This document shows positions 1 through 8,877 of a stretch of DNA of 36,304 nucleotides, piece after piece. The position numbers and the translations under genes are program-made. Positions within the stretch are counted from its first letter, which is position 1. Each line of letters opens with the position of its first letter. Origin of the DNA: Sphingobacteriales bacterium (GTDB lineage Bacteria; Bacteroidota; Bacteroidia; Chitinophagales; Chitinophagaceae); contig JAIXSZ010000066.1 of NCBI GenBank assembly GCA_027484425.1, positions 1 through 36,304 on the forward strand, in the 5' to 3' direction. Under the pieces are notes generated by a model that searched no databases, was not told the origin of the DNA, and saw nothing but the letters and a program-made list of their open reading frames with translations.

Positions 1-2237
1 CCTGCGCTTACAGCTGTAACAACACCAGAAGCATCTATAGTAGCTACAGCAGGATAACCGCTGCTCCATGTACCACCAGTAGTACTATTAGACAAAGTAG
101 TAGTACTTCCTGCGCACAATGACGCTGTACCTGTTATTGTACCTGCATCAGGCATAGACAATACAGTGATATCTTTCGTAGCCACAGAAGTGCCACATTC
201 GGTAGTAACAGAATAACTGATAGTAACAGAACCTGCTGCAACACCGGTAACCACACCAGTGCTGCTCACTGTCGCAGCATCGCTGCTACTGCTCCAAGAA
301 CCACCAGCAGCAGAAGCGGAAAGTGCTAAAGTAGTACCAGTACATACCGTAGCTGCACCAGAAATGGTACCTGCAACAGGCAATGGATTAATGGTAACTG
401 TTGCAGTAGTGAAATCTGTACCGCAAACTGTAGTAGCAGTATAAGTTACTACAGCGGTACCGGCATTAACACCCAAAAGAGAACCAGCAAGAGGAGATAT
501 GTTACCATTAATGTTGCTGATAGACCAAACACCATCGCCAACTGATGAAGTACTGGACAATAAAGATGTTGAGCCAATACAAACTGTTAACTCGCCAGTA
601 ATTTCACCAGCTTCGGGAAGTGGATTAACAACAATATTTTTTACAACAGAAACTGTACCGCAACTATTAGATAATGTATAGCTAATAACAGCAGAACCAA
701 CCGAATTACCTGTTATTACTCCTGATGCACTCACAGAAGCGATAGAAGGGTCAGTACTAGTCCAAGAACCACCGATAACAGCATTTGAGAAAGTAGTAGT
801 ACCGCCCTCACATACGCTTGAAGCACCAGTTATAGCAGGTAGCGATGGCGAGGGACTAACTGTAACTACTGTTGTTGCAAAACCCCCACAACCAGCTCCT
901 ACCGATGATGTAACTGAGTAAGTACCAGATGCACCAGTACTAACACCTGTGATAGTTGGATTTTGTAAAGTAGAAGTAAATCCACCAGGGCCAGTCCAAG
1001 AATATGTTGCACCAGCACCACCACCGCTAGCGTATAAGCTAAGTGTGCTTCCAGAACAAACAACACCTGTGGTGCTTGAGGCGGAAATAGGCAATGGCAA
1101 AACAACTATGGTAAAGGTATCATTTCTGGATGCTCCTCTGTTGTCAGTGCCACTAACTGCAAAAGTGTGTGTACCAATATTACACGTAGAAGCATTGATA
1201 GTAAGGGTATCTCTCGATACAGGGAAAAATCCGCTAGCACCTCCGATAGTAGTGCCGCAGGGCACTGAACCAATAGCAGTTAAAGTACTTGAAGTTAATT
1301 CTCCAGTTTCAGGACCAATCCAGTTGATATAATAATTTTGTGAAGTACCACAATAAAGAGTGTCAATACGGCCAGAGGGCATACCACTTACTGATGGCGG
1401 GAGATTGCCTGTGTCTTCAACTGCGGTAGCAAAACAATTGTACTGTAAGTAGCGTACACCAGCACCAGTCACATTATCTACATAAGTGTAACCATCAAAC
1501 TGGAAACGACCAATTTGTATGTAGTTAACACCATCCCCGGCATTTACGCCTACTGTAGCAGGCGGACCACCAAAGCCCGTAGACCCTGTTGTTGCCCAAT
1601 TCATTTGTCCGTAACGGAAGGCAACGTTGTTGCCAATACCTATTTCTGGTTCTAGTCCGTCTGAAATTATTATTTGGAAAGAATCAATAGGAGGTGCAAT
1701 AGTATTGTACCTGCCTACACCAGGCCAAGTAGCTATAAGCATGTGGGGGAAAACCTTATAATGCATCAAAGCACTTGCGGCAGGACGAGTATCAATATCG
1801 GTCCAATAACCAGCAACCATAGGTGTGGTAATAGGAAAACCAGATGCCACAAAAGTAGACAATGGAGAATTGAATGTAATATTGCCATTGTTGTTTATAT
1901 AGCAAGAAGTGTAGCTATTTCCGTATAATGTGAAAGTAAAAGGTAAACTTATCAACCCAGTTGACCCATCATCATTAGCTGCAAGGGTAGAATAGGAAGC
2001 ATCAGGGTTAATGAAACAACCATCATTCCATGTTAATGATGTGCTGGGAGCGGGCCCAGGTGCAGGCGGCGGAGACAATGGTGTGGGTGGAATGGGCAAG
2101 GACGCTAAATGTGCAGCCTTGGCTGCTGCATAACCAGACGATGTGGGATCTGGTAATGATTGCCCAATTGCACGGTTACCAATGGCTAGTATTGGTAAAC
2201 AAAGTGCAAGAATGAACTGCATACAGTTTTTCTTCAT
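1..2237 (-). CDS. Large secreted surface protein with NIDO-like domain and Ig/BIG2-type repeats (partial, C-terminus off the left edge)
   Basis: The frame is open from an ATG at 2237 to the window edge, giving 745 residues with no stop. The N-terminus (MKKNCMQFILALCLPILAIG) is a signal peptide, probably cut after IGQ near residue 26, followed by a Pro-rich linker (about 48-65). Residues about 70-270 resemble a nidogen-type extracellular (NIDO) domain: a TWNDGCF start, a conserved NNNGNITF strand and GYWTDID. A Cys-containing Ig-like segment lies around residues 385-460 (YSWTGPGGF). At least four BIG2-like repeats follow, starting near residues 466, 540, 619 and 695, each with an ITG..VC..GTT opening and a WSS..P..ATVS..GVVTG core. 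Such proteins are usually T9SS-exported adhesins or gliding-surface proteins, but the sorting domain would be in the missing part. The function is inferred only from architecture. Confidence 0.85.
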   Translation of the reverse strand, partial: MKKNCMQFILALCLPILAIGNRAIGQSLPDPTSSGYAAAKAAHLASLPIPPTPLSPPPAPGPAPSTSLTWNDGCFINPDASYSTLAANDDGSTGLISLPFTFTLYGNSYTSCYINNNGNITFNSPLSTFVASGFPITTPMVAGYWTDIDTRPAASALMHYKVFPHMLIATWPGVGRYNTIAPPIDSFQIIISDGLEPEIGIGNNVAFRYGQMNWATTGSTGFGGPPATVGVNAGDGVNYIQIGRFQFDGYTYVDNVTGAGVRYLQYNCFATAVEDTGNLPPSVSGMPSGRIDTLYCGTSQNYYINWIGPETGELTSSTLTAIGSVPCGTTIGGASGFFPVSRDTLTINASTCNIGTHTFAVSGTDNRGASRNDTFTIVVLPLPISASSTTGVVCSGSTLSLYASGGGAGATYSWTGPGGFTSTLQNPTITGVSTGASGTYSVTSSVGAGCGGFATTVVTVSPSPSLPAITGASSVCEGGTTTFSNAVIGGSWTSTDPSIASVSASGVITGNSVGSAVISYTLSNSCGTVSVVKNIVVNPLPEAGEITGELTVCIGSTSLLSSTSSVGDGVWSISNINGNISPLAGSLLGVNAGTAVVTYTATTVCGTDFTTATVTINPLPVAGTISGAATVCTGTTLALSASAAGGSWSSSSDAATVSSTGVVTGVAAGSVTISYSVTTECGTSVATKDITVLSMPDAGTITGTASLCAGSTTTLSNSTTGGTWSSGYPAVATIDASGVVTAVSA

Positions 2238-2588
2238 GATTCTATTTTTTTTGTTAACATAATGGTTTCGAGAGAAATAAAAAAACTAGGGCAGGAACAA
2301 CAATTACTAATTCTAGTTGAAAACTACTACAATTAGTATTGCGAATTTATAAATTTTTCTAAAAGTGGCAGGTAGAATTTTGCATTAAATAATTATTTCC
2401 TTGATGAAACCGGACTATTGATGTTGTCAGCATGCTATCAGAAAACAAATTTATTATGAGGTTGTTTATTTCACATAATAAGGTCAATTAATCGCCTTCA
2501 TAGTTAAATAAAAAATCAAAAAAATGATTGGCAAAAAAAAGCTGCCAATAAATTGGCAGCTTTTTTTGATTGTAAGATGTAGAATATT
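2238..2588. other. Intergenic region between rpsP and the surface-protein gene
   Basis: This is 351 bases of AT-rich sequence. It holds the rpsP terminator (2533-2567) and an 8-bp inverted repeat, TACTAATT (2305-2312) with AATTAGTA (2331-2338), in the presumed leader of the surface-protein gene. I found no good TAnnTTTG promoter for that gene and no open frame that looks coding. Confidence 0.5.
2533..2567 (-). terminator. Rho-independent terminator, probably bidirectional, after rpsP
   Basis: A 9-bp perfect stem GCTGCCAAT/ATTGGCAGC (2541-2549 and 2552-2560) is flanked by an A-run on the left and a T-run on the right. It therefore has a U-tract read from either strand. It lies about 20 nt past the rpsP stop on the minus strand. 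Confidence 0.85.
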
Positions 2589-3083
2589 CTATTCAGCAGA
2601 ATCAGTAATATCAGCGTCATCAGCAGTTTCTGCTTGAGCAGCACGTGCAAGATTTTTTTCTTCTATTTTACGAACTGATTCTTTCATTGTTTCATGACGT
2701 TTGTCAGCTTTACTTTTGCGATGTGCTTCTTCGCGACGAGCAACCAATTCTTCGTGTTCGCCGTTCCATTTTTCGAATTTCTCCATAGCTTCCTGCTCAT
2801 TGAACAGACCAAGAGTAACACCACGCATAAGGTGCTTCATATACAATACACCTTTGAAAGAAAGAATTCTGCGGCAAGTATTTGTAGGTTGAGCTCCTTT
2901 ATCGAGCCAATACAATGAACGTTCGCGGTTTACGCGGATTGTTGCCGGAATTGTAAGTGGGTTATAAGTACCCAATTTTTCAATAAATTTACCATCGCGG
3001 GGAGCAGTAGTGCTGGCGGCTACGATAAAATAAAATGGGCGCTTCTTTGACCCATGTCTCTGTAGGCGAATTTTTACCGACAT
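2589..3083 (-). CDS. rpsP: 30S ribosomal protein S16
   Basis: The 164-residue product opens with [18 protein letters not shown], the hallmark S16 N-terminus, and continues with the conserved [21 protein letters not shown] stretch. S16 binds 16S rRNA and is needed for assembly of the small subunit. The core is about 80 residues. The remainder is a charged, Lys/Glu/Ala-rich tail (roughly residues 95-164), as is usual in Bacteroidota S16 proteins. The ATG at 3083 fits the family N-terminus exactly. It is transcribed alone from a promoter at 3131-3162 and ended by the hairpin at 2533-2567. Confidence 0.97.
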   Translation of the reverse strand: MSVKIRLQRHGSKKRPFYFIVAASTTAPRDGKFIEKLGTYNPLTIPATIRVNRERSLYWLDKGAQPTNTCRRILSFKGVLYMKHLMRGVTLGLFNEQEAMEKFEKWNGEHEELVARREEAHRKSKADKRHETMKESVRKIEEKNLARAAQAETADDADITDSAE

Positions 3084-3130
3084 AAATAATAGATATTATT
3101 TTTCGTTAACAATAATTTTTTTTCGGACCG

Positions 3131-3162
3131 CAAAGATAGGAAGTTAGTGCCAAAATCACAAA
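3131..3162 (-). promoter_or_regulatory. Bacteroidota-type promoter for rpsP
   Basis: Reading the minus strand, TTTG (3162-3159), a 20-nt spacer and TATCTTTG (3138-3131) match the -33/-7 consensus TTTG / TAnnTTTG of Bacteroidota. The predicted start of transcription near 3125 leaves about 40 nt of leader before the rpsP ATG. Confidence 0.75.
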
Positions 3163-3190
3163 TCATAATTTCAGATTTATTTTTTCACAT

Positions 3191-5305
3191 TTATCTAACT
3201 TCACTTCCTGAATCTGCAGTTTCTAACGGAGAAACAAATATCAGTTTGCCATCATTGTTCTGCGCCATTAGTATCATCCCCTTACTTTCTATTCCTTTCA
3301 TCTTGCGAGGAGCCAAATTTGCAACAACAGTGACTTGTTTTCCTATAATATCTTCTGGTTTGAAATGCAATGCAATGCCTGACACTACAGTTCGCAGTTC
3401 ATTGTTGCCCATGTCAAGCTCCAGTTTCAGTAATTTATCTGCTTTTTCTACTTTTTCTGCTTTTAGTATCGTTCCTACTCGCAGATCGATTTTCATAAAG
3501 TCATCAATGCTAATTTCAGGCTTTTGAATTGGTACTGTTTGTGGTTGTGCTTCTGTTTCGGTAATCTCTTTTTTGTTACTATCCATGTTATTATTGACTG
3601 TTGCCTGTTTAAGGTTGTTTTGTAATTTTTCAATTTGAGCTGCTACGTCAGTATCTTCTATCTTTTTAAATAGTAATTCAGGAGCTTTTAGCGGATAATT
3701 TGTTTTGAGTAGATCCATTCTACCAGCATTTTCCCATTGCAGCATTCTGTCTACAACGGCCATCATGCCGCACATTTTCTTAGCTGTGAACGGCAAAAAC
3801 GGATTAGCAAGAATGGCAAGGTTAGCAGTAAGTTGTAAACATAAATGCAAACAGTTATCTACAAGTTTTTGGCTATCTGGGTTTGTTTCGAGAGATTTTA
3901 TGGTTATCCAAGGTTGTTTGTCCTGCATGTATTTATTACCTTTTCTGGCAAGATCAATTACTTCAAACAAACCATCGCGAAACTTATAACCCTCAAGGCA
4001 TGTTTCTACTTTTACTTTTGCATTTTTTATTTCTTCTATCAGCGTTCTGTCAGCATCGTCTATAAAGTCGGCATGTAAAGCTGGCATTCTGCCTTTGCAC
4101 AGTTTATGCATTAAAACAAAAGCGCGATTTACAAAATTGCCGAAAACAGATACTAGCTCATTGTTAGTTCTGTCTTGAAAATCTTTCCATGTAAAGTCAT
4201 TATCCTTTGTTTCAGGCGCATTGGAGCACAACACATATCTTAATACATCTTGCTGGTCTGGAAAATCCTTCACATACTCGTCTACCCAAACAGCCCAATT
4301 GCGAGAGGTAGATACTTTTTGTCCTTCGATGTTCAAAAACTCATTAGCGGGCACATTATCTGGCAACACAAACCCACCATGAGCTTTAAGCATAGCAGGA
4401 AAAATGATACAATGAAAAACGATGTTATCCTTACCTATAAAATGTACCAACTTCGTATCATCCTGGCACCAATAGTCACTCCATTGGTTTGTAAGTTCTT
4501 TTGTAGCACTTATGTATCCTATTGGTGCATCAAACCAAACATACAATACTTTACCATCAGCACCAGGCAGAGGCACAGGCACGCCCCAGCTACTATCACG
4601 TGTCATAGCACGAGGATGCAAACCACTATCTATCCAGCTTTTGCACTGACCATATACGTTGGGTTTCCAAGAATCTTTCTTGCCATCTACAATCCATTCT
4701 TTCAACCAAGATTCATATTTGTCAAGCGGAAAATACCAATGCGTAGTTTTCCTTTTTACAAGTGGTGCACTACTCAGTGCGCTGCGCGGATTAATGAGTT
4801 GTTCGGATGATAATGTAGATCCACATTTTTCGCATTGGTCGCCGTAGGCATTGTCATTGCTGCACACTGGGCATGTACCTATGATATATCTATCGGCAAG
4901 AAAAGTATTAGTTTCTTCGTCGTAGTACTGATCGCTTTCACGCTCTTCGAATACACCATCGTCATACAGTTTTTTGAAAAAAGCCTGTGAGGTTTCACGA
5001 TGGGTAGGAGAAGACGTACGTGAATATATATCAAAAGATATACCCATTTGCTCAAAGCTATCTTTAATGATTGCGTGATATTTGTCAACTACATCTTGCG
5101 GTGTAATATGTTCTTTCATAGCCCTGATGGTTATTGGCACACCATGCTCATCACTGCCACATACAAATTTTACATCACGCTTCTGTGCACGCTGATAACG
5201 TGCATAAATATCTGCCGGAAGAAAACAACCTGCCAAATGACCTATGTGTACTGGACCATTAGCATAGGGTAGGGCAGCAGTTATCAATATTCTCTTGTAT
5301 TCCAT
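3191..5305 (-). CDS. metG: Methionyl-tRNA synthetase with C-terminal tRNA-binding domain
   Basis: This cytosolic class I aminoacyl-tRNA synthetase charges tRNA-Met. With the ATG at 5305 the product is 704 residues; an upstream in-frame TTG at 5317 is possible but less likely. The HIGH motif is HIGH at residues 20-23 after PYANGPV. The zinc-binding knuckle shows CPVC and CEKC pairs. The KMSKS loop appears as KVSTS (in GQKVSTSRNW). The C-terminal about 110 residues, from ISIDDFMKIDLRVG, form an EMAPII/Trbp111-like tRNA-binding OB fold, which supports dimerisation. A Gln/Lys/Glu-rich linker separates it from the anticodon-binding domain. The length is normal for long-form bacterial MetG. A lipoprotein gene lies upstream on the same strand. 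Confidence 0.97.
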   Translation of the reverse strand: MEYKRILITAALPYANGPVHIGHLAGCFLPADIYARYQRAQKRDVKFVCGSDEHGVPITIRAMKEHITPQDVVDKYHAIIKDSFEQMGISFDIYSRTSSPTHRETSQAFFKKLYDDGVFEERESDQYYDEETNTFLADRYIIGTCPVCSNDNAYGDQCEKCGSTLSSEQLINPRSALSSAPLVKRKTTHWYFPLDKYESWLKEWIVDGKKDSWKPNVYGQCKSWIDSGLHPRAMTRDSSWGVPVPLPGADGKVLYVWFDAPIGYISATKELTNQWSDYWCQDDTKLVHFIGKDNIVFHCIIFPAMLKAHGGFVLPDNVPANEFLNIEGQKVSTSRNWAVWVDEYVKDFPDQQDVLRYVLCSNAPETKDNDFTWKDFQDRTNNELVSVFGNFVNRAFVLMHKLCKGRMPALHADFIDDADRTLIEEIKNAKVKVETCLEGYKFRDGLFEVIDLARKGNKYMQDKQPWITIKSLETNPDSQKLVDNCLHLCLQLTANLAILANPFLPFTAKKMCGMMAVVDRMLQWENAGRMDLLKTNYPLKAPELLFKKIEDTDVAAQIEKLQNNLKQATVNNNMDSNKKEITETEAQPQTVPIQKPEISIDDFMKIDLRVGTILKAEKVEKADKLLKLELDMGNNELRTVVSGIALHFKPEDIIGKQVTVVANLAPRKMKGIESKGMILMAQNNDGKLIFVSPLETADSGSEVR

Positions 5306-5386
5306 ATCTGGCTGCAAGATAAATAAAACTAAAAGGAGTTTGAATGTTACCCATCATCTACCTAAAAAGAAGTAGGTAAAACAGCA

Positions 5387-6043
5387 TCAATCTGCGTAAA
5401 TGTCATATTGATCAAATGCTATTACCCCAAAATCCTTCTTCGTTTTTGTTATAACAGTATCATCATTTTCCTTTTTTTCCTCATATTCATCCACGTACAA
5501 AAAAAAGCCATGATGATATTCTTTTTCTAAATACCAGTTTTTCGATGTGTCAGAATAACAAAATGTAGTTTCTACCTCCCATCTCCATCTGCTACCACCA
5601 TAATGAAAAACTGTAAAGCATCCTTTTTCTATACTTATCGATTGATAGGGGTCACCTAGCATACCGCCAGAGTCACCGCTGTATACTACTTTATTGTTTT
5701 GCGCTACCAATGTAAGTTTGCCATTTTCATCGCCTGTTAAAATAAGTAATGGTCGTTTAGCCCACTGAAAACTATCTATACTTTCCTTAACTGTTAATAA
5801 CACTAGCATATCCGGAAAAGCATCTCCATTTAAATCTCCTTTTACGCTATCTAAAACATAATATCCGTCTGGTATAAACCCAGACAGATGCACATTATTT
5901 ATTTTCTTCGGAGGGGTAGAAATCGAATCTAAAGCAGTGTTGTTATTATTTTGAGTAGCTGGTTTATTATTGCAGGCAGATAATAAAAACGGCACTATCA
6001 TAATATATGTAGCAAGCTTAGTACTGAAAGAAATTATCTTCAT
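5387..6043 (-). CDS. Predicted lipoprotein, function unknown
   Basis: The 218-residue product has a lipoprotein signal: a hydrophobic segment ending in LLSAC, with the lipid-modified Cys at about residue 24, then an Asn-rich linker. The mature part contains GDLNGDAFPDMLVLL, which resembles the Asp-rich loop of FG-GAP/VCBS-type or EF-hand-like calcium-binding repeats. It also has a Trp/Tyr-rich central region (GGSRWRWEVETTF). It is probably anchored on the periplasmic face or outer membrane. It is divergent from the metal transporter gene, with 90 nt between the starts. I do not recognise the family. A weak 6-bp hairpin (TACCTA/TAGGTA, 5359-5378) lies just past its stop but lacks a clear U-tract. 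Confidence 0.8.
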   Translation of the reverse strand: MKIISFSTKLATYIMIVPFLLSACNNKPATQNNNNTALDSISTPPKKINNVHLSGFIPDGYYVLDSVKGDLNGDAFPDMLVLLTVKESIDSFQWAKRPLLILTGDENGKLTLVAQNNKVVYSGDSGGMLGDPYQSISIEKGCFTVFHYGGSRWRWEVETTFCYSDTSKNWYLEKEYHHGFFLYVDEYEEKKENDDTVITKTKKDFGVIAFDQYDIYAD

Positions 6044-6092
6044 GTTATTTCAGTTATTTCATCGAATGTAATAAAACTATTGAATGAATGAA

Positions 6093-6108
6093 ATTAGGCT
6101 ATCCTAAT
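6093..6108. promoter_or_regulatory. DtxR/MntR-like operator palindrome upstream of mntH
   Basis: ATTAGG-CTAT-CCTAAT is a perfect 6-bp inverted repeat with a 4-nt centre. It matches the TTAGG..CCTAA core of DtxR/IdeR-family metal-regulator boxes (established for that family). It sits 9 nt upstream of the -7 box of mntH, where a bound repressor would block RNA polymerase. Which regulator binds is inferred; none is encoded in this window. Confidence 0.6.
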
Positions 6109-6117
6109 ATTTATAGT

Positions 6118-6125
6118 TAGCTTTG
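6118..6125 (+). promoter_or_regulatory. -7 promoter element of mntH
   Basis: TAGCTTTG matches TAnnTTTG. It ends 8 nt before the mntH ATG, so the transcript would have almost no leader. No TTTG -33 element is evident, which is compatible with an activated or weak promoter. Confidence 0.5.
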
Positions 6126-6133
6126 CCTTCCAA

Positions 6134-8008
6134 ATGGCAAAAGAAGATTTAGACAAATCTCTGAGTGAGGTGCATGGACAGGTTAATCCTTCGTTAGCAG
6201 GGAGTAAGTGGAAGAAAATATTTGCATTTTTTGGTCCAGCGTACTTAGTGAGTGTAGGATATATGGACCCAGGTAACTGGGCGACAGATATAGCAGGTGG
6301 TAGCCAATTTGGGTATGCACTAATATGGGTGCTATTGATGAGCAATATGATGGCGTTGCTACTTCAATCGCTAAGTGCAAGACTTGGCATAGTGCAGGGT
6401 AGGGACTTGGCACAATGCAGCAGAGAGGTATATCCTGCTTCAGTTAATTTCGTACTATATATACTTGCTGAGATTGCTATTGCTGCTTGCGACCTAGCAG
6501 AAGTATTAGGCATGGCTATCGGGTTAAACTTACTATTCGGGTTACCTCTTATTTGGGGGGTCATTATTTCTTTACTTGACACCATACTTCTCTTATACCT
6601 ACAAAAGCTAGGTATGCGCAAACTTGAAGCTTTCATAATATCGCTGGTGGCTGTAATAGGTGGTTGTTTTCTGGCAGAGATGATAATGGCCAAGCCAGAC
6701 CTATCAATGGTAGCAAAAGGATTTTCGCCAAGCTTGCCGGGTAGTGGTGCACTGTTTATTGCTATAGGAATAATAGGAGCAACGGTAATGCCCCATAATT
6801 TATACCTGCACTCAGCATTGGTACAAACCAGAAAAATAGGTATTGATAAAGAGTCAATAAAAAAAGCAATAAAACTTAATAACATTGATAGTGCTATTGC
6901 GTTGAATTTGGCTTTTTTTGTGAATTCAGCCATACTTATACTCGCTGGTGCTGTTTTTTATACGTCAGGACACAATGATGTAGCATCGCTGCAAGATGCA
7001 CACAGACTTTTGGCTCCACTATTGGGCAATAAAATGGCACCTATACTTTTTGCAGTAGCATTGATAGCAGCTGGGCAGAGCTCTACAATTACGGGCACAT
7101 TAGCTGGACAAATAATAATGGAAGGCTATTTGCGTTTGCGTATCAATCCGGTTTTTCGTAGAATACTTACTCGTATGTTGGCTATAGTACCGGCTGTAAT
7201 AGTATTGCTAGTGGCTGGTGACTCTATGGTAGACCAAATGCTCATTTTTAGTCAGGTTTTACTGAGCATGCAACTTGCTTTTGCTGTAATACCATTAATA
7301 CACTTTGTGAGCGACAGAACTAAAATGGGGGACTTTGTAATAAATATACCTACCAAAATTGCCGCTTGGGTAATAGCTGCCGTTATTGTAGTGCTTAATC
7401 TAAAGTTATTTCTAGATACTGTTTCGCAATGGATGAGTAGTAGCAACAGTGTATGGATAAAGGTATTACTAGTAGCATTAGTGGCTTTAGTAGGTTTGCT
7501 GCTGCTTGTTACTATCATTTACCCTTTGATACAAAGAAAAAGACAGGCAGAAATTAATATTCATAACAATATAGCAAAAGCAATTGCCGCGCCGGTAGCT
7601 CCCTTTAAGAGTGTGGGAGTAGCGGTCGACTTTACTGACAGTGATAGCATTGCCATGCAATACGCTATACAATTAGGTGCAGATAATGCCCATTTTGTAC
7701 TGATACATGTTGTAGAAAGTGCTTCGGCCAGATTAATAGGTAATGAAGCACACGACTACGAAACACGAAAAGACAAAATACACCTCGACGAGTACGTAGA
7801 TATGTTTACTAAAAAGGGACTATCGGCTGTTGGAGTATTAGGTTACAAGGAGAGAGCTGCCGAAATAGCGAGGTTGATAAACGAAAACGACTGTGACTTA
7901 CTAATAATTGGAAGTCATGGTCATAAAACAGCAAAAGACATTATTTATGGAGAGACTGTAAACACAGTTCGTCACTTAGTAAAAGTACCTGTGTTCATTG
8001 CTAGGTAA
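6134..8008 (+). CDS. mntH: Nramp-family divalent metal (Mn/Fe) transporter fused to a universal stress protein domain
   Basis: This 624-residue inner-membrane protein imports Mn(II)/Fe(II), probably with protons. Residues about 30-465 form the Nramp core with about 11 membrane segments. The metal-site motifs are present: DPGN at 45-48 in the first helix and MPHN at 219-222 in the sixth, where the Met favours transition metals. After a short cytosolic linker, residues about 490-624 form a UspA-like domain (VGVAVDFTDSDS..., LLIIGSHGHKTAKDIIYGE). Typical MntH proteins are about 410-450 residues, so the extra domain is a true fusion. The Usp nucleotide motif is slightly altered at its end (G-E instead of G-S/T). 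The palindrome at 6093-6108 suggests metal-dependent repression. It ends directly against the convergent LysE-family gene. Confidence 0.93.
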   Translation: MAKEDLDKSLSEVHGQVNPSLAGSKWKKIFAFFGPAYLVSVGYMDPGNWATDIAGGSQFGYALIWVLLMSNMMALLLQSLSARLGIVQGRDLAQCSREVYPASVNFVLYILAEIAIAACDLAEVLGMAIGLNLLFGLPLIWGVIISLLDTILLLYLQKLGMRKLEAFIISLVAVIGGCFLAEMIMAKPDLSMVAKGFSPSLPGSGALFIAIGIIGATVMPHNLYLHSALVQTRKIGIDKESIKKAIKLNNIDSAIALNLAFFVNSAILILAGAVFYTSGHNDVASLQDAHRLLAPLLGNKMAPILFAVALIAAGQSSTITGTLAGQIIMEGYLRLRINPVFRRILTRMLAIVPAVIVLLVAGDSMVDQMLIFSQVLLSMQLAFAVIPLIHFVSDRTKMGDFVINIPTKIAAWVIAAVIVVLNLKLFLDTVSQWMSSSNSVWIKVLLVALVALVGLLLLVTIIYPLIQRKRQAEINIHNNIAKAIAAPVAPFKSVGVAVDFTDSDSIAMQYAIQLGADNAHFVLIHVVESASARLIGNEAHDYETRKDKIHLDEYVDMFTKKGLSAVGVLGYKERAAEIARLINENDCDLLIIGSHGHKTAKDIIYGETVNTVRHLVKVPVFIAR

Positions 8009-8689
8009 CTAATCTGTCAATATCTTATTGAATTTTGATTTCTTCTTATTATCTCCATCATTTGGCGAATTAAGTAAAGTACCTATCAAAAGTGCAATAC
8101 CGATAAATAAAATACAAGCAGATGAAAATCGCTGCACGTAGATTATTTTTCTAGCTGTAAGAAGTTTTTTAATCCTATCGGCAAGAAATACTTTCGAAAA
8201 ATCAATTCCTAAAATGATAACCAATGCCGTGCCGAATAGTATAAGTCTGTAAAACCCATCTTTGCTTGCAGTAATGGTAACAGCACCTAGCCATGTGATA
8301 AGTACTCCGGGGTTTAAAGTATTGACCAAAAAACCACTTAACCATATCTTGGCAACATCACCACTGGTTATTGTAAGCTGTGGAGCAGTTGGACGTTTAG
8401 GTTTTAGTTTTTTAAGTAATCCTGCTGTACCTAAAGTAATTAATGCTACTGCACCACCTATACCAATATGCTTCTGATAGGGCTCTAAGTAATGTAACCA
8501 AGAAGCTGCAACATTGGCAATAACCACATAAAGTGCATCACTTATAGATACCCCCAATACAAAAGCAAGACCTGCCTTGTAACTAAAGTTGAGGCTGTAT
8601 CGAATAATTGCAAATAGAGTAGGACCTACCGATATGGCCATAAACAGACCAACTAATACACCTTTTATTATCGCATCTATTACATACAT
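8009..8689 (-). CDS. LysE/RhtB-family amino-acid exporter
   Basis: The 226-residue membrane protein has the LysE signature near its start (GVLVGLFMAISVGPTLFAIIRYSL, shown here only as the family hallmark GP within helix 1) and about six hydrophobic segments. Such proteins export amino acids or related small molecules across the inner membrane. The C-terminus ends in a hydrophilic, Lys/Asp-rich tail of about 20 residues. I chose the ATG at 8689 over the TTG at 8701. The stop codon abuts that of the convergent mntH with no gap, and no terminator is visible between them. The substrate cannot be told from sequence. Confidence 0.85.
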   Translation of the reverse strand: MYVIDAIIKGVLVGLFMAISVGPTLFAIIRYSLNFSYKAGLAFVLGVSISDALYVVIANVAASWLHYLEPYQKHIGIGGAVALITLGTAGLLKKLKPKRPTAPQLTITSGDVAKIWLSGFLVNTLNPGVLITWLGAVTITASKDGFYRLILFGTALVIILGIDFSKVFLADRIKKLLTARKIIYVQRFSSACILFIGIALLIGTLLNSPNDGDNKKKSKFNKILTD

Positions 8690-8803
8690 ATTCAGTGGCA
8701 AGTTAGGTAAATTTGAGGCAAAAGAAATTCTACCTACCTCATTTTATAATATGACTTTGGTAAGCCAGAATTTCAATATGCTGAATAATATTGTAATTAT
8801 CTC

Positions 8804-8834
8804 TTCTGCTAATAACCCCTTTCCATTATCTTTG
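8804..8834 (+). promoter_or_regulatory. Promoter of purC
   Basis: TATCTTTG at 8827-8834 is an exact -7 element. A poor -33 match (TTCTG at 8804-8808) lies 18 nt upstream. The leader to the purC ATG would be about 37 nt. Confidence 0.5.
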
Positions 8835-8877
8835 TCGACCTGTTTTTAAAGTAAACTTCAAAAAGAATAATATCATT

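Noticed and set aside
949..1332. Plus-strand open frame of 127 codons inside the surface-protein gene
   Set aside because: It is a shadow of the uninterrupted minus-strand frame, which has a signal peptide and recognisable repeats.
4250..4810. Plus-strand open frame of 186 codons inside metG
   Set aside because: It is antisense to a well-recognised metG with HIGH and KMSKS motifs; no homology-like motifs in the shadow.
5359..5378. Hairpin TACCTA/TAGGTA after the lipoprotein gene as a terminator
   Set aside because: The stem is 6 bp, with no U-tract on the minus strand.
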